A stretch of 64,000 nucleotides of DNA from positions 1 through 64,000 of the forward strand of contig CALZYE010000001.1 in NCBI GenBank assembly GCA_945830395.1, given 5' to 3'. The position numbers were made by a program, and so were the translations under genes. This stretch comes from an uncultured Clostridia bacterium (GTDB taxonomy: Bacteria > Bacillota > Clostridia > Peptostreptococcales > Anaerovoracaceae). Below are positions 25,600 to 34,938 of this stretch, piece by piece. Numbering within the stretch: position 1 is the stretch's first letter; each line of letters starts with the position of its first letter. The notes below the pieces were generated by a model. The model was not told the DNA's origin, made no database searches, and was given only the letters and a program-made list of their open reading frames with translations.

Positions 25600-26802
25600 T
25601 CAGTAGTCTATGCCGATATCGTTTCCGATGATGTTGGCATAGTCTATAGCTTCATTTCCAAACTTATTTTTTATTTCATCCATGGTTCGCTCCAGCGATT
25701 CGCTTTTTCTTCGGGATTTACCGAAATTATCGAAGATAGAAAGCTGCTCACTTTCTTTTTCGTCCACAAGGTTAATGGCGGTAACTGTGAGAAGTCGTAT
25801 TTCAGAACCCTCGCTTCGGTATTTTTTTACGATGTCAAGGGCTGTTTTTCGTATTTCTTCCGCAAGATTTGTGGCGGTATCCAGTTGTGTTTGCCTTGAG
25901 ATAACCTTGAAATTCGGGTCTTTAATATCTACCTTTACACCATAGGCCTTAAGCCCGTATTTGCGCAGTCTGCCTGCTACAGTGCCTGCAAGGTGAGATA
26001 AGCCTATGGATATATCTTCGCGGCTTGATATGTTTCTGCGAAATGTCATTCCGTTGCCCACAGACTTGATTTTATCCCTCTGGTCGAAATCCTTAACAGC
26101 GGAATTATCTTCACCTCTTGCATAGCTTCTTAGAACCAAGCCTTGATTTCCTAAAAGCTCTTTAATTTTCATCTCATTTGAATTCGCTAAATCCCCAATT
26201 GTCATTATTCCGCAGGATTTCAATTTTTCGGAAGTGGCATATCCCACAAAGAACAACTGATTTACGGAAAGAGGCCAAAGGAGCCTTTTGTAATTTTCTC
26301 TTGTAATCACAGTGGTGGCATCAGGCTTTCTGTATTCACTTCCCATTTTGGCGAATATTTTATTAAAGGAGACTCCTATGGACAGGGAGAGTCCCAGCTC
26401 GTGGCGAACCCGCTCTCTTATAGTGTTTGCAATATCTTCGCCGCTGCCAAAGAGTTTTCTGCTGGCGGTTACATCAAGCCAGGATTCATCTACGGAGAAG
26501 GGCTCTATAAGATTGGTATATTGATGGTATATTTTGTTTAATTTAACGCTGAATTCCCTGTATTTTCGGTGGTGAGGAGGAAGGAGAACAAGGCCGGGGC
26601 ATTTTTTCGTGGCTTGCCAGATCGTTTCGGCAGTAACTATTCCGTACCTCTTTGCAGCCTCGTTTTTTGCCAATATAATGCCGTGGCGGTTATCGGAACT
26701 GCCGCTGACGGCAACGGGTTTATCCGCTAAGTCGGGATGCTCCAAAAGCTCCACCGATGCATAGAAACTATTCACATCACAATGTAAAATCACTTTATCC
26801 AT
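25600..26802 (-). CDS. dinB: DNA polymerase IV (Y family)
   Basis: The protein has 400 residues. It begins with the Y-family catalytic motif (HCDVNSFYASVE, metal-binding Asp and Glu) and has the second acidic motif in SVDESWLDVT (near residue 105). Finger, palm and thumb regions are followed by a little-finger domain. It carries out error-prone translesion synthesis. No ribosome site is seen; instead TATAAT ends only six bases before the ATG, so the mRNA may be leaderless. A C-terminal beta-clamp peptide may be QLSIFDNF (near residue 360). Confidence 0.92.
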   Translation of the reverse strand: MDKVILHCDVNSFYASVELLEHPDLADKPVAVSGSSDNRHGIILAKNEAAKRYGIVTAETIWQATKKCPGLVLLPPHHRKYREFSVKLNKIYHQYTNLIEPFSVDESWLDVTASRKLFGSGEDIANTIRERVRHELGLSLSIGVSFNKIFAKMGSEYRKPDATTVITRENYKRLLWPLSVNQLFFVGYATSEKLKSCGIMTIGDLANSNEMKIKELLGNQGLVLRSYARGEDNSAVKDFDQRDKIKSVGNGMTFRRNISSREDISIGLSHLAGTVAGRLRKYGLKAYGVKVDIKDPNFKVISRQTQLDTATNLAEEIRKTALDIVKKYRSEGSEIRLLTVTAINLVDEKESEQLSIFDNFGKSRRKSESLERTMDEIKNKFGNEAIDYANIIGNDIGIDY

Positions 26803-26808
26803 AGTATG

Positions 26809-26848
26809 ATTATAACATCTTTTTTACTTGGATAAAATATGGTAAAAT
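26809..26848. promoter_or_regulatory. Divergent -10 elements of dinB and the flavoprotein gene
   Basis: Minus strand: TGT-TATAAT (-10 at 26814-26809), six bases before the dinB ATG. Plus strand: TATGG-TAAAAT (-10 at 26843-26848) for the gene at 26891. Good -35 boxes are absent on both sides. Confidence 0.5.
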
Positions 26849-26890
26849 GTAGTTCAATTATATTGATTTTGAAGTAGAGGGGCGTGAATT

Positions 26891-28039
26891 TTGTACGATA
26901 TCTGCATAATCGGAGCAGGCGCATCGGGAATGATGGCAGCCGTTACTGCAAAGAGAGAAAATAATAATGCAAAAATTATTGTTTTAGAGAAACTTGGCGT
27001 TCCCGGCAAAAAACTTGGGGTCACAGGAAACGGAAGATGTAATATTTCTAATATAAACTGCAAAAATCATGAAAAGGTTTTGGAGGTGTTTAAGAGTATC
27101 GGCGTTTTGACGAGAATTGACGGAGAAGGAAGACTTTATCCCTATTCAGAAGATGCAAAAGATGTGGTAACAGCGCTTACATCGGCTATGAGCAGGCTGG
27201 GAGTTCGGGTTAAATGCGGAGATGGAGTAGCTTCGGCAGGCAGAAATTCGGAAGGGTTTGAAATTATTACAGAGGCGGGATCTGTCGTAAAGTCAAGAAA
27301 GCTTCTCATTGCAGCAGGCGGAAAGGCCGGTCCGAAATTTGGAACTGTTGGCGACGGCACAAAACTTGCGAAGGCTTTTGGGCATGAAATTACGAGATTA
27401 GCCCCATCTCTTACCGGAATAGAAGTTTACGAGGACATTTCACATTTGTCGGGGCTTAGAGAAAAGTGCAAAGCTTCTCTCTTTCTGGACGGAAAAACGG
27501 TTAGAGAAGAAAGTGGAGAAATTCAATTTACAAAATACGGAATATCAGGTATTTGCGCGTTTAATCTGTCAAAATACATAAAAATTCCTGAAGGGGAACC
27601 TTTGAAGGAGGGCTTTAAGCGATACGGAATTAAAATAGATTTTTTGCCGGATATAGAGAATGGAGAAGCCTTTTTGAAAGAGAGAAAATCCCTGCTTCAT
27701 GAGGATTACATGGTGTCTTTGGTGAAAGGAGCCTTAGCAAAATATGTAGGTGAAAGAGCCTCAAAAGATGTACGAAAGGTTTCTGAGATGCTTAAGGCCT
27801 TTTCTTTAACTCCGAAAAATCTCAGAGGATGGGAGTTTGCTCAGGTCACATCCGGAGGTGTGAGATGCGAGGATGTGGACTTTCGCACAATGGAGTCAAA
27901 ACTTGTTGAAGGTCTTTATTTTTCAGGTGAGGTTATGGATTACGACGGTATATGCGGAGGTTATAATCTGCAGTATGCATGGGAAACCGGCATCAAGGCG
28001 GGAAAATACATGGCGATATGCCTAAAGAAGTGTGAATGA
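26891..28039 (+). CDS. HI0933/YhiN-family FAD flavoprotein
   Basis: The protein has 382 residues. It starts at a TTG eight bases after GAGGGG; no in-frame ATG precedes the FAD motif. The dinucleotide-binding start IIGAGASGMMAAV, VTGNGRCNISN near residue 55, and the C-terminal TSGGVRCEDVD and GGYNLQYAWETG are typical of the HI0933-like oxidoreductase family (also annotated as aminoacetone oxidase family). It is a cytosolic flavoprotein of unproven substrate. It heads a run with mnmA, the GTPase-nuclease fusion and a peptidase. Confidence 0.85.
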   Translation: MYDICIIGAGASGMMAAVTAKRENNNAKIIVLEKLGVPGKKLGVTGNGRCNISNINCKNHEKVLEVFKSIGVLTRIDGEGRLYPYSEDAKDVVTALTSAMSRLGVRVKCGDGVASAGRNSEGFEIITEAGSVVKSRKLLIAAGGKAGPKFGTVGDGTKLAKAFGHEITRLAPSLTGIEVYEDISHLSGLREKCKASLFLDGKTVREESGEIQFTKYGISGICAFNLSKYIKIPEGEPLKEGFKRYGIKIDFLPDIENGEAFLKERKSLLHEDYMVSLVKGALAKYVGERASKDVRKVSEMLKAFSLTPKNLRGWEFAQVTSGGVRCEDVDFRTMESKLVEGLYFSGEVMDYDGICGGYNLQYAWETGIKAGKYMAICLKKCE

Positions 28040-28054
28040 ATATAATATATGGAA

Positions 28055-28081
28055 ACGGCGTGAATGAAATAATGCCGCCGT
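28055..28081 (+). terminator. Weak hairpin before mnmA, possible attenuator
   Basis: ACGGCG (28055-28060) pairs with CGCCGT (28076-28081) and is followed by ATTTT. The stem is short, so it may only reduce readthrough into mnmA. Confidence 0.35.
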
Positions 28082-28130
28082 ATTTTAAGGAAATATTTTG
28101 GTAAAGGGAAAGAATCCTTGGAGGATACAG

Positions 28131-29195
28131 ATGAAAAAAGTATTGGTTGCCATGAGCGGCGGAGTGGATTCCAGCGTTGCGGCACAGTTGACAAAAGATA
28201 TGGGCTATGATTGCATAGGCGTGACCATGCGGCTTTTTGACAACGAGGACGCAGGGCTTTGCTCGGATAAAACCTGTTGTTCTTTGGACGATTCGGAAGA
28301 TGCCAGACTGGTGTGCAACAAAATAGGTATGAAACACTATGTTTTGGACTTCAGAGGGGATTTTCACAGGTGTGTAATAGATAGATTTGTAAATTCCTAT
28401 GAAGTGGGGGAAACACCGAATCCATGTATAGACTGCAACAGGTATTTGAAGTTTGAAAGCCTTTATGAAAGAGGGAAGCTTTTAGGCTATGATTACATAG
28501 TAACGGGACATTACGCAACGATAGAGGAAAAGGACGGCCGCTTGCTCTTAAAAAAATCTGCAGACGAAAGTAAGGATCAAAGTTATGTACTGTATAATTT
28601 GTCTCAGGAACAGCTTGCACATACCATGTTTCCATTGGGAAAAATGACTAAGGCAGAGACCAGAAAAATTGCGGAAAAGCATAGCTTTATTAATGCGGAA
28701 AAACATGACAGCCAGGATATTTGCTTTGTCCCTGACGGTGATTACGCATCTGCAATAAAAAGATTTACCGGAAAAGAATATGAGCCGGGAGATTTTGTGG
28801 ATACGGATGGCAATGTTTTGGGAAAACACAAGGGGATTATAAAGTATACCATAGGTCAGAGGAAAGGACTTGGTTTGGCGCTGCCTGAGCCGATGTATGT
28901 TCTGGAAAAGGATGTGAAAAACAACAAGGTTGTACTTGGAAAAAACGCGGATTTGTTTAAGGATGAACTGGATGCCTGTGAATTTAACTGGATTGCCTAC
29001 GATACGCCGCCGGAGAAACTTAAGGTAAAGGCGAGAGTGAGATATAGCCAAAAAGAGCAGCCGGCAACAGTTTATCCTATAGGAAGAGACTGCATTCACC
29101 TGGTGTTTGACGAGCCTCAGAGAGCGATTACGCCGGGACAGGCAGTCGTCTTGTACGACGGTGATGTGGTAGTAGGCGGAGGAACTATTAAGTGA
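28131..29195 (+). CDS. mnmA: tRNA-specific 2-thiouridylase MnmA
   Basis: The protein has 354 residues. The start is the ATG at 28131 after TTGGAGGATACAG. The N-terminal ATP-pyrophosphatase loop is SGGVDSSVA. The catalytic cysteines are visible in TPNPCIDCN and in DSQDICFVPDG, and TIGQRKGLG lies in the central domain. It transfers sulfur to U34 of the Lys, Glu and Gln tRNAs using persulfide from a cysteine desulfurase. Its stop overlaps the next start by four bases (GTGA), so MnmA and the ribosome-directed fusion protein are translated together; both act on decoding. Confidence 0.96.
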   Translation: MKKVLVAMSGGVDSSVAAQLTKDMGYDCIGVTMRLFDNEDAGLCSDKTCCSLDDSEDARLVCNKIGMKHYVLDFRGDFHRCVIDRFVNSYEVGETPNPCIDCNRYLKFESLYERGKLLGYDYIVTGHYATIEEKDGRLLLKKSADESKDQSYVLYNLSQEQLAHTMFPLGKMTKAETRKIAEKHSFINAEKHDSQDICFVPDGDYASAIKRFTGKEYEPGDFVDTDGNVLGKHKGIIKYTIGQRKGLGLALPEPMYVLEKDVKNNKVVLGKNADLFKDELDACEFNWIAYDTPPEKLKVKARVRYSQKEQPATVYPIGRDCIHLVFDEPQRAITPGQAVVLYDGDVVVGGGTIK

Positions 29196-31750
29196 AAAAA
29201 ATAACCATAGGGGTTTTGGCACATGTGGATTCGGGAAAAACCACCTTGTCTGAAGCCCTTCTGTTTTGTTCGGGAAAATTAAATAACCTTGGGAGAGTTG
29301 ATAAGGGAAGTTCGTATTTTGACACAAATCCGCTGGAAAGGAACCGAGGCATAACCATATTTTCAAAGCAAACCTCTTTTGAGTGGAAGAACATGCGTAT
29401 TAATCTTATGGACACGCCGGGACATGTGGATTTCGCCGCGGAAATGGAGAGAACTCTTACGGTATTGGATTACGCCATTTTGATTATCAGTGCAAATGAC
29501 GGCGTTCAGGCTCATACAAAGACTCTGTGGAAGCTTCTTGATAAATATGAAATTCCAACATTTGTTTTCATAAACAAAATGGATTTGTCCTATCGAAAAC
29601 CCAAGGAGCTTATGGGAATTTTGAGGGAAAGGTTTGGAAACGGTCTCATTGATTTCTCCAACAGAGAAAACTTTATAGATGACTTGAGCCTTGCAAGTGA
29701 GCGGCTTACAGAAGTTATGCTGGAAGGAGACTCTATAAGCAGTGAGGAAGTAAGTGGGGCGATTTGCAGAAGAGAGGTTTTTCCGTGCTTTTTCGGTACC
29801 GCGCTAAAAAACAAAGGTGTGGAAGCGCTTTTGGACGGACTTACGGAATATACCTGTGAAAAAAACTATAGAAATGAGTTCTCTGCAAGAGTATATAAGA
29901 TTGCAAGGGATGAAAAAGGGGAAAGATTGACTTTTATCAAGGTAACGGGAGGAGCTTTGAAGGTTAAAGATTCTGTAAACGATGAGAAGATCAATCAGTT
30001 AAGGCTGTATAGCGGTGACAAATTTGAACCTGCCGGAGGGGTCTGTTCAGGAGATGTTTGCGCAATTACAGGTTTGGGGAAAACATATGCAGGACAAGGA
30101 CTGGGAACTGAAAAAGATTTTTCGGGAGAACTGATGGAGCCCTACCTTTTTTACAATGTGATTTTACCGGAAAATATCAATGCCCATGAGGCTCTGCAAG
30201 ATTTTATGGAAATGTCCGAGGAAGATCCTAAGATGAAAGTGAAATGGAATGAAGAACTTTCGGCCATTGAAATTCACCTCATGGGAGAAGTCCAGACGGA
30301 GATTTTGCAAGAACTTGTAAAATCCCGTTTCGGCTACGATGTTAAGTTCGGCGAAGGACAGATCTTGTACCGAGAGACCTTGGCAGAAAATGCAAAGGCG
30401 GTGGAGGGAATAGGACACTTTGAACCGCTTAGGCATTTTGCAGAAGTTCACCTGAAGATTGAACCTGCTCCCGAAGGAACGGGAAATATCTTTATATCGG
30501 ATTGCAGGGAGGAGGATTTTGATAAAAAGCTGCAAAATCTCGTCTTATCCCACTTAGAGGAAAAAGTACACAAAGGAGTATTGACAGGCTCCGTACTTAC
30601 AGATGTAAAGATAACTGTCATAGGTGGAAAGGCTCATCACAAACACACGGAAGGAGGGGATTTTAGGGAAGCTGCATTCAGAGCTGTAAGGCAGGGTTTA
30701 ATGCAGGCTGAGAATATTCTCATAGAGCCTTGGTTTGAATTCTCCATAGAATTGCCTATGGAAAATTTGGGAAGAGCCATGGCAGATGTGCAGAAAATGG
30801 GAGGAAGTTTTGAAAGCCCGCAAACCCGAGAGGGTCAATCTGTTTTGAGAGGAACAGCACCGGTTTCAAAGATGAAGGACTACACGCTAATCTTAAACTC
30901 CTATACGAAAGGATTAGGCAGGCTGTCCTGTTTTCCTGCAGGATATAAAGAGTGCAAAGACTCAGAGGCTGTTATCAAGCGCTTTTGCTATGATCCGCAG
31001 GCAGATATAAAAAATCCGTCAAGCTCAGTGTTTTGCAGCAAAGGCGTCAGCGAAACCGTCCCATGGAACATGATTTGGGACAGAATTTCAATTCCTCCAA
31101 TACTGGAGAAAAGAAGTCTTTCGGAGGAGACCGGAAATCTTTCTGCTAAGAATATGAAGAAGCTGCCACAGGATGAGGCTTCTCTTAAGGCTATATTTGA
31201 GAGAACTTACGGTCCTATCAATAAACATAGAAACAGGAATCTGAGAAATATTAAACCACCTGAAAAAACAGGGTTTGAAGAGACTAACTTAAGGGTAAAA
31301 ATACATAGACCTGACGGAGATGCGGAACATTTTTTGCTGGTAGACGGATATAATTTAATTCACGCATCTGAGGAACTTTCCGACCTTGCAGAAGCTGATT
31401 TTGGCGCAGCCAGAGAAAGGCTTATAGATATATTATGTAACTATAAAGGTTTTTCGGAAGAGAAAGTCATAGTTGTCTTTGACGCCTATAAGGTGAAGGG
31501 AGGACTCGGATCTGAGCACAGGGTCAGGAACATAGATGTAGTTTATACGAAAGAAGCGGAAACGGCAGACATGTATATAGAGAGAGTAACAAAATCTATC
31601 GCACACAAAAATCAGGTTAGAGTTGTTACTTCAGACGGTTTGGAGCAACTTATAATTCTCGGACATGGGGCGTATCGAGTATCCTGTCGTGAATTCTTGG
31701 AAGAAATAGAAGCTATGAAAAATTTTGGAGGTAAAAATGCAAAGTACTAA
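29192..31750 (+). CDS. TetM/EF-G-like translational GTPase fused to Rae1/YacP-like NYN nuclease
   Basis: The protein has 852 residues with a GTG start in a four-base overlap with mnmA. Residues 1 to about 640 form a ribosomal-protection/EF-G-like GTPase: G1 AHVDSGKTT (10-18), then RGITI, DTPGH and NKMD, followed by domains II-V. The TetM domain IV loop that displaces tetracycline (YSPVS) is replaced by HHKHTEGG (482-489), arguing against drug resistance. After a linker, residues about 712-845 form a NYN/PIN-like domain related to B. subtilis Rae1 (YacP), with acidic residues Asp718, Asp764, Asp793 and Asp815. Rae1 is an A-site mRNA endonuclease. Inference: a factor that places a nuclease on ribosomes. 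I know of similar clostridial fusions but no experimental study. Confidence 0.85.
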   Translation: MKKITIGVLAHVDSGKTTLSEALLFCSGKLNNLGRVDKGSSYFDTNPLERNRGITIFSKQTSFEWKNMRINLMDTPGHVDFAAEMERTLTVLDYAILIISANDGVQAHTKTLWKLLDKYEIPTFVFINKMDLSYRKPKELMGILRERFGNGLIDFSNRENFIDDLSLASERLTEVMLEGDSISSEEVSGAICRREVFPCFFGTALKNKGVEALLDGLTEYTCEKNYRNEFSARVYKIARDEKGERLTFIKVTGGALKVKDSVNDEKINQLRLYSGDKFEPAGGVCSGDVCAITGLGKTYAGQGLGTEKDFSGELMEPYLFYNVILPENINAHEALQDFMEMSEEDPKMKVKWNEELSAIEIHLMGEVQTEILQELVKSRFGYDVKFGEGQILYRETLAENAKAVEGIGHFEPLRHFAEVHLKIEPAPEGTGNIFISDCREEDFDKKLQNLVLSHLEEKVHKGVLTGSVLTDVKITVIGGKAHHKHTEGGDFREAAFRAVRQGLMQAENILIEPWFEFSIELPMENLGRAMADVQKMGGSFESPQTREGQSVLRGTAPVSKMKDYTLILNSYTKGLGRLSCFPAGYKECKDSEAVIKRFCYDPQADIKNPSSSVFCSKGVSETVPWNMIWDRISIPPILEKRSLSEETGNLSAKNMKKLPQDEASLKAIFERTYGPINKHRNRNLRNIKPPEKTGFEETNLRVKIHRPDGDAEHFLLVDGYNLIHASEELSDLAEADFGAARERLIDILCNYKGFSEEKVIVVFDAYKVKGGLGSEHRVRNIDVVYTKEAETADMYIERVTKSIAHKNQVRVVTSDGLEQLIILGHGAYRVSCREFLEEIEAMKNFGGKNAKY

Positions 31751-33140
31751 TACATGGGAACAATACGATGAGAACAAGATAAAGGAATGTGAGAAGTTTT
31801 GCAGGGGCTATATGGAGTTTTTAAGCAGCTGCAAGACCGAGAGGGAGTGCGTTTCCAAAATAGTTTCTGACATAGAGGCTGCGGGATATAAACCGTTAGA
31901 GGATAAAATCAGAAAGAAAACGGAACTTAAGCCCGGGGATAAAATTTATTCCGTAAATATGGATAAGGCTGTCGTTATGTTTAACATCGGTGATGAGCCC
32001 ATCGAAAGCGGATTGAATATTTTGGGGGCACACATAGACTCGCCGAGAATGGATGTAAAACAGAACCCTCTATACGAGGAAGGCGGTTTTGCGTACCTTG
32101 ATACTCATTATTACGGCGGAATCAAAAAATATCAGTGGGTTGCAATGCCCCTTGCTCTTCATGGAGTGGTTATAAAAAAAGATGGAAGCAGAATTAATAT
32201 TGCCATCGGAGAAAAACCGGAAGATCCCGTATTCTTTGTTTCCGATCTGCTGATTCACCTTGCTCAGGAGCAAATGAACAAGAAAGCGGCAAAGGTTGTG
32301 GAAGGAGAGGCTCTGGATATTATAGTGGGGAACAAACCTCTTTTAATTAAAGATGAGGACTCAAAGGAAAAGGATGGCGTAAAACAAGCTGTATTGGAAA
32401 TACTTTCAAAGGACTACGGTTTTGATGAGGAGGATTTTGTTTCAGCCGAACTGGAAGTTGTACCTGCCGGTGCCGCAAGGGAAGCGGGGCTTGACAGAAG
32501 CATGATTTTATCCTATGGACAAGATGACAGAGTTTGCTCCTACACATCATATAAGGCTATGCTGGAGGTTTCTGATGTGAAGAGAACGGCATGCTGTATT
32601 TTGGTTGATAAAGAGGAGATAGGAAGTGTGGGTGCAACAGGAATGCAGTCCAAATTCTTTGAAAATGCAGTGGCTGAAGTTATAGGACTTATGGGCGATT
32701 ACAGTGAGCTGACCCTCAAGAGAGCATTGGCTGCAAGCACCATGCTTTCCTCAGATGTGAGCAGCGCATACGATCCGACCTACAAGAGCAGCTTTGACAG
32801 CAAAAATGTTGCCTTTCTGGGAAACGGCATGGTATTTAACAAATTTACAGGCGCCAGAGGAAAATCAGGTTCAAATGATGCAAACGCGGAGTATCTTGCC
32901 CATTTAAGAGATATTTTGGATTCGGAAAATGTTAATTTCCAGACAGCGGAGCTTGGCAGAGTGGATCTTGGAGGCGGCGGGACCATAGCATATATTCTGG
33001 CGCTTTACGGAATGAATGTTATCGACAGCGGCGTTGCGGTGCTGAACATGCACGCTCCATGGGAAGCTACGAGCAAAGCCGATGTTTATGAAACGAAGAG
33101 AGGCTATATCGCCTTTCTGAAAAAGGCCAAAAGAGTTTAG
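31737..33140 (+). CDS. M18 family aminopeptidase
   Basis: The protein has 467 residues. The start is the ATG at 31737 after TGGAGGTAAAA, inside the last 14 bases of the preceding gene. M18 metal and catalytic residues are visible: GAHIDSPRMD (His/Asp, near residue 100), DKEEIGS (catalytic Glu and metal Glu), DDRVCSY (metal Asp) and a C-terminal HAPWEATSK (metal His). It is a cytosolic dodecameric zinc aminopeptidase that removes N-terminal residues from peptides. Coupling to the GTPase-nuclease gene suggests, without proof, a link with turnover of peptides from translation. Confidence 0.93.
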   Translation: MQSTNTWEQYDENKIKECEKFCRGYMEFLSSCKTERECVSKIVSDIEAAGYKPLEDKIRKKTELKPGDKIYSVNMDKAVVMFNIGDEPIESGLNILGAHIDSPRMDVKQNPLYEEGGFAYLDTHYYGGIKKYQWVAMPLALHGVVIKKDGSRINIAIGEKPEDPVFFVSDLLIHLAQEQMNKKAAKVVEGEALDIIVGNKPLLIKDEDSKEKDGVKQAVLEILSKDYGFDEEDFVSAELEVVPAGAAREAGLDRSMILSYGQDDRVCSYTSYKAMLEVSDVKRTACCILVDKEEIGSVGATGMQSKFFENAVAEVIGLMGDYSELTLKRALAASTMLSSDVSSAYDPTYKSSFDSKNVAFLGNGMVFNKFTGARGKSGSNDANAEYLAHLRDILDSENVNFQTAELGRVDLGGGGTIAYILALYGMNVIDSGVAVLNMHAPWEATSKADVYETKRGYIAFLKKAKRV

Positions 33141-33207
33141 TACTGAAGCCAAGGAAGAAGGAATTAAAAAAACTGATAGGAGCAGAGAAAGACAAGGGGT
33201 AAAGAAT

Positions 33208-34119
33208 ATGTATGATGTATTGATAGTAGGAGCAGGAACCGCAGGTATGACTGCGGCAATATATGTTCAAAGAGCAGGAAAAAAAGCTTTGGTGATAGAT
33301 GAAAAGGGATATGGAGGTCAGATAGTTTTTACTGCTGAAGTTGAGAATTATCCGGGGTTTTCAAATATTTCGGGGGCTGAGCTTACTGAACAAATTCATA
33401 GACAGGCAAAGGAACTTGGGGCAGACTTCAAAGTTGAAAAAGTTACCGGTGTGGAAAGAAAGGGGACGAACTTTATTGTAACCACCGGAGCAGGAGAATA
33501 TGAGGTTAGATCTGTTATAATCGCAACCGGAGCCAAGTCAAGGGAGTTGGACATACCCGGAGAAGAAAAATTCAAAGGCTCGGGAGTATCCTTTTGTGCA
33601 ACCTGTGACGGAAACTTTTTCAAAGGAAGAGATATTGCAATTATAGGCGGTGGAAATACCGCTGTCGAAGATGCGGAAGTGATGTCCGCAATTGCAAAAA
33701 AAGTTTATCTGGTTCACAGACGAGATGAATTTAGAGGGGATAAACTTGCTGTGGACAGACTGGCCTCAAAGGAAAATGTGGAGTTTGTGCTGAGCAGCAG
33801 GCCGCTTGCGGTTACGGGAGGCTTTGCCGTTGAGGGCCTTAAGCTTGAAGATGTAAAGAGCGGTGAAGAGCGAACCCTCAATGTTAACGGCGTGTTTGTA
33901 GCGGTTGGACAGGTTCCCGACAACAGCGCCTTTGCAGACCTTGTGAAATTAGATTCTTCAGGTTATGTAAAAGCGGGAGAAGATTGCAGGACTTCAACTG
34001 ACGGAATCTTTGTTGCGGGAGACTGCAGAACTAAAAAAGTTCGTCAGCTTACAACTGCGGCGGCAGACGGTTCTGTATCGGCAGCAGCTGCTGTGGAATA
34101 TATAAATAGGACGGAATAA
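33208..34119 (+). CDS. trxB: Thioredoxin reductase
   Basis: The protein has 303 residues, with AAGGGGTAAAG before the ATG. The FAD motif is IVGAGTAGMTAA. The redox-active disulfide is CATC in SFCATCDG (near residue 131), the NADPH motif is IIGGGNTAVEDA, and the C-terminal FAD site is GIFVAGDCR. Reaction: NADPH-dependent reduction of oxidised thioredoxin. No thioredoxin gene is adjacent. It lies 67 bases after the peptidase gene and is probably the last gene of that run, as a promoter follows before pyrH. Confidence 0.95.
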   Translation: MYDVLIVGAGTAGMTAAIYVQRAGKKALVIDEKGYGGQIVFTAEVENYPGFSNISGAELTEQIHRQAKELGADFKVEKVTGVERKGTNFIVTTGAGEYEVRSVIIATGAKSRELDIPGEEKFKGSGVSFCATCDGNFFKGRDIAIIGGGNTAVEDAEVMSAIAKKVYLVHRRDEFRGDKLAVDRLASKENVEFVLSSRPLAVTGGFAVEGLKLEDVKSGEERTLNVNGVFVAVGQVPDNSAFADLVKLDSSGYVKAGEDCRTSTDGIFVAGDCRTKKVRQLTTAAADGSVSAAAAVEYINRTE

Positions 34120-34150
34120 CTTTAAATTTATTTAGCATAAGAGGTCGGTT

Positions 34151-34161
34151 TATGGTATACT
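34151..34161 (+). promoter_or_regulatory. Extended -10 promoter of the pyrH-polC operon
   Basis: TATGG-TATACT (-10 at 34156-34161), 60 bases before pyrH. A -35 box is not clear. The -10 lies within the short palindrome GGTATACTATACC. Confidence 0.5.
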
Positions 34162-34220
34162 ATACCCTATAGAAATCTGTTTTAAGATTGAATTAAAATT
34201 GATATAGGGAAGGAAGTTTC

Positions 34221-34925
34221 ATGGAACCGAAATATAAGAGAGTACTTCTGAAGATAAGCGGTGAGGCCCTGGCAGGTGAAAGCCGAACGGGAATCAGTGA
34301 AGATATGACCCGAAAGGTTGCCAAGGAGATCAGACAGCTTATAGAACTGGGAGTTGAGGTTGCTGTTGTTGTAGGCGGCGGAAACTTTTGGAGAGGAAGA
34401 AGCAGTCAGGAGATGAACCGGGAAACTGCAGACTACATTGGAATGCTTGCCACGGTGATGAATTCTCTTGCACTTCAAGATGCACTTTTGGCTCAAAATG
34501 TACCTGCCAGAGTTCAGACCTCCATTGAGATGAGGAAGATCGCAGAACCGTATATTTGGCGAAGAGCGCTGAAAGAGCTGGGAAGAAAGGAAGTCGTAAT
34601 CTTTGGGGGAGGAATCGGAGAGCCGCATTTTTCGACAGATACGGCAGCGGCACTGAGAGCCGTTAATATTCAGGCGGATATAATTTTACTGGCAAAAAAC
34701 ATCGATGCAGTTTATTCGGAGGATCCTAAGACTAATCCCGATGCGGCGAAATTTGATGAGCTTTCCATGAAAGAGGTAATAGAAAAGGAACTTAAGGTTA
34801 TGGATTTGACCGCTGCAACCATCTGCATGGAAAATAACATGAAGATACAGGTATTTGGACTTGCAGAAGATGAAAGTATGGTCAGAGCCGTTTGTGGAGA
34901 GAAAATAGGGACTTTGATTAAATAG
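34221..34925 (+). CDS. pyrH: UMP kinase
   Basis: The protein has 234 residues, with GGGAAGGAAG before the ATG. It has the amino-acid-kinase fold: LLKISGEAL at the N-terminus, [11 protein letters not shown] for phosphate binding, and [20 protein letters not shown] in the middle, all typical of bacterial hexameric UMP kinase. Reaction: UMP + ATP to UDP. It is the first gene of a long operon running to polC; rpsB and tsf, which often precede it, are not upstream here. Confidence 0.96.
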   Translation: MEPKYKRVLLKISGEALAGESRTGISEDMTRKVAKEIRQLIELGVEVAVVVGGGNFWRGRSSQEMNRETADYIGMLATVMNSLALQDALLAQNVPARVQTSIEMRKIAEPYIWRRALKELGRKEVVIFGGGIGEPHFSTDTAAALRAVNIQADIILLAKNIDAVYSEDPKTNPDAAKFDELSMKEVIEKELKVMDLTAATICMENNMKIQVFGLAEDESMVRAVCGEKIGTLIK

Positions 34926-34938
34926 TGGAGGTAATGTA

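Noticed and set aside
29192..31750. Tetracycline resistance gene (tetM-like)
   Set aside because: The drug-displacing loop is replaced and a nuclease domain is fused at the C-terminus. The gene sits in a housekeeping operon without mobile-element context.
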